NCBI RefSeq assembly: GCF_001439925.1
Contig: NZ_LMBV01000002.1
Location: 45,178 to 77,322 of the forward strand
DNA: 32,145 nucleotides
Direction: 5' to 3'
Origin: Peribacillus muralis
GTDB taxonomy: Bacteria; Bacillota; Bacilli; Bacillales; DSM-1321
The notes below the pieces were generated by a model. That model saw only the letters and a list, made by a program, of their open reading frames with translations, searched no databases and was not told the DNA's origin. Both the position numbers and the translations under genes were made by a program. Positions 31,161-32,145 of the stretch are shown piece after piece (positions within the stretch are counted from its first letter, which is position 1; the number at the start of each line of letters is the position of its first letter).

Positions 31161-31535
31161 ATGGGACAGCTACATTTGTACCAAAATAATTACTTAATCG
31201 TATTTGTTTTTCTTTGTCTCGGCATATTACTACCTGTTATCGCATTATTTCTTGGCAAGCTACTTAGGCCTTATAAACCGACAGATATGAAGTATACGAC
31301 ATATGAAAGCGGAATCGATCCTTTTTCGGACTCAAGGGTTCAATTCAATGTTCGATACTATTTATTCGGATTGATGTTCGTCATTTTTGATGTAGAGACG
31401 GTCTTTTTATTTCCGTGGGCAGTCGCCTATGATGAGCTTGGTATATTTGCCCTAATTGAAATGTTATTTTTCGTCCTTATTCTGATGTTGGGATTAATCT
31501 ACGCTTGGAAAAAGAAGGTGTTGAAGTGGAATTGA
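31161..31535 (+). CDS. nuoA: NADH-quinone oxidoreductase subunit A
   Basis: 124 residues, three membrane helices (about 11-30, 67-84 and 92-115). It is part of the membrane arm of complex I, near the quinone site. The characteristic loop [20 protein letters not shown] and the strand [20 protein letters not shown] are present. ATG 31161 is preferred over the ATG at 31155, which overlaps the GGGAGA site. It is the first gene of the nuo operon, with nuoB starting inside its end. B. subtilis lacks this operon; B. cereus and relatives carry it after atp. Confidence 0.94.
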   Translation: MGQLHLYQNNYLIVFVFLCLGILLPVIALFLGKLLRPYKPTDMKYTTYESGIDPFSDSRVQFNVRYYLFGLMFVIFDVETVFLFPWAVAYDELGIFALIEMLFFVLILMLGLIYAWKKKVLKWN

Positions 31536-32038
31536 AATTAGACGATCTAACTCCTGCCGAAATGGAAGAGATGCGGCAAAGCATTTTTTTGTCAACGCTT
31601 GAACAAATTAAAGGCTGGGCGAGAAGCAACTCACTCTGGCCAATGACTTTCGGATTAGCATGCTGTGCCATTGAAATGATGGGTGTAGGCTCCTCACATT
31701 ACGATCTGGATCGTTTCGGTTCATTTTTCAGGACGTCACCCCGGCAATCTGATGTCATGATCGTTTCAGGTACGGTAACGAAAAAAATGGCTCCGATCAT
31801 TAGTAGGTTATATGAGCAAATGCCAGAGCCCAAATGGGTCATTGCAATGGGCTCTTGTGCAACTGCAGGAGGTCCGTATGTGCATTCCTACTCTGTGGTC
31901 AAAGGGGTAGATCAAATCGTGCCAGTCGATGTATATATCCCTGGTTGCCCCCCAAATCCGGCAGCACTTATTTATGGAATCAACAAATTAAAAGAAAAGA
32001 TCCGTTACGAGGCGAAAACCGGAAAGCGGGTGATATAG
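31526..32038 (+). CDS. nuoB: NADH-quinone oxidoreductase subunit B
   Basis: 170 residues from a GUG start. It holds iron-sulfur cluster N2, the last electron carrier before quinone. Cluster ligands are C46-C47 ([11 protein letters not shown]), C111 (MGSCATAGG) and C141 ([10 protein letters not shown]), all present. GTG 31526 is chosen because GAAGGTG is 6 bases upstream and the protein then has the usual length; TTG 31505 is an alternative. It overlaps the nuoA end by 10 bases. nuoC begins directly after the stop. Confidence 0.95.
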   Translation: MELKLDDLTPAEMEEMRQSIFLSTLEQIKGWARSNSLWPMTFGLACCAIEMMGVGSSHYDLDRFGSFFRTSPRQSDVMIVSGTVTKKMAPIISRLYEQMPEPKWVIAMGSCATAGGPYVHSYSVVKGVDQIVPVDVYIPGCPPNPAALIYGINKLKEKIRYEAKTGKRVI

Positions 32039-32145
32039 ATGGATGAGGAACAGGACCTAGCGAAGCAAAAAGCAGCCGCAGCAGCGAAGGCGAAGGCGGC
32101 AGCACTCGCGCGAAAGCAAGCGAAGGAGGAAGGAACGGAGAATCC
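32039..32145 (+). CDS. nuoC: NADH-quinone oxidoreductase subunit C (start only)
   Basis: The first 35 codons before the window ends. The frame begins ATG at 32039, immediately after the nuoB stop, with GCGGGTGAT upstream. The visible part is a highly charged, low-complexity stretch of Lys, Ala and Glu (LAKQKAAAAAKAKAAALARK, then QAKEEGTENP). Bacillus NuoC proteins often have such an extension before the conserved 30-kDa domain. The assignment rests on position after nuoB; the catalytic domain is not in view. Confidence 0.65.
   Translation, partial: MDEEQDLAKQKAAAAAKAKAAALARKQAKEEGTEN

Overview
This window reads as an ordinary chromosomal segment of a spore-forming member of the Bacillaceae. 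The gene order ywjG / spo0F-fbaA-tal-murAB-glpX-rho-rpmE-tdk ... prfA-prmC-spoIIR-ywlC-mntP-ywlE-rpiB-ywlG-glyA-upp-mnaA-atpIBEFHAGDC closely follows the Bacillus subtilis arrangement. Two things differ from B. subtilis. A nuoABC... complex I operon follows the atp operon, and B. subtilis lacks that operon. A large extracellular serine protease lies between mnaA and the atp operon. This suggests a Peribacillus, Priestia or cereus-like lineage, but I cannot fix the genus from the sequence alone.

Layout. 1-437 has no gene but holds a decayed dispersed repeat and a bidirectional terminator. 438-971 (minus strand) is ywjG; every other gene I can support is on the plus strand. 1295-3606 carries the phosphorelay protein Spo0F, then aldolase and transaldolase. 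3816-8876 carries murAB, class II fructose-bisphosphatase, rho, ribosomal protein L31 and thymidine kinase. 8890-9499 has a possible 45-residue gene and a lipoprotein gene. 9664-12664 has release factor 1, its methyltransferase and the sporulation signal protein SpoIIR. 12955-16765 has the tRNA threonylcarbamoyl enzyme, a Mn exporter, protein arginine phosphatase, a small broken gene, ribose-5-phosphate isomerase B and YwlG. 17358-20628 has glyA, upp and mnaA. 21171-23417 is the protease. 23659-30817 is the F1Fo ATP synthase operon, opening with a broken atpZ. 31161 to the right edge is the start of the complex I operon.

How it fits together. The region mixes central carbon metabolism (fbaA, tal, glpX, rpiB, glyA), translation (rpmE, prfA, prmC, ywlC), wall precursors (murAB, mnaA), sporulation control (spo0F, spoIIR) and respiratory energy conversion (atp, nuo). 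Control signals read directly from the DNA include a sigma-H-type promoter at spo0F, a sigma-F-type promoter at spoIIR, a dense DnaA-box cluster at ywlC, a PurR-like box pair at glyA, a Rex/Fnr-like palindrome upstream of atp, and a catabolite-response (cre) element on the nuo promoter.

I found no CRISPR array, insertion sequence, prophage, tRNA, rRNA or obvious new multigene system. The most notable items are two frameshifted small genes (atpZ and an unnamed gene between ywlE and rpiB), a SpoIIR with an unusual repetitive acidic tail, the DnaA-box cluster, and a decaying family of dispersed palindromic repeats.
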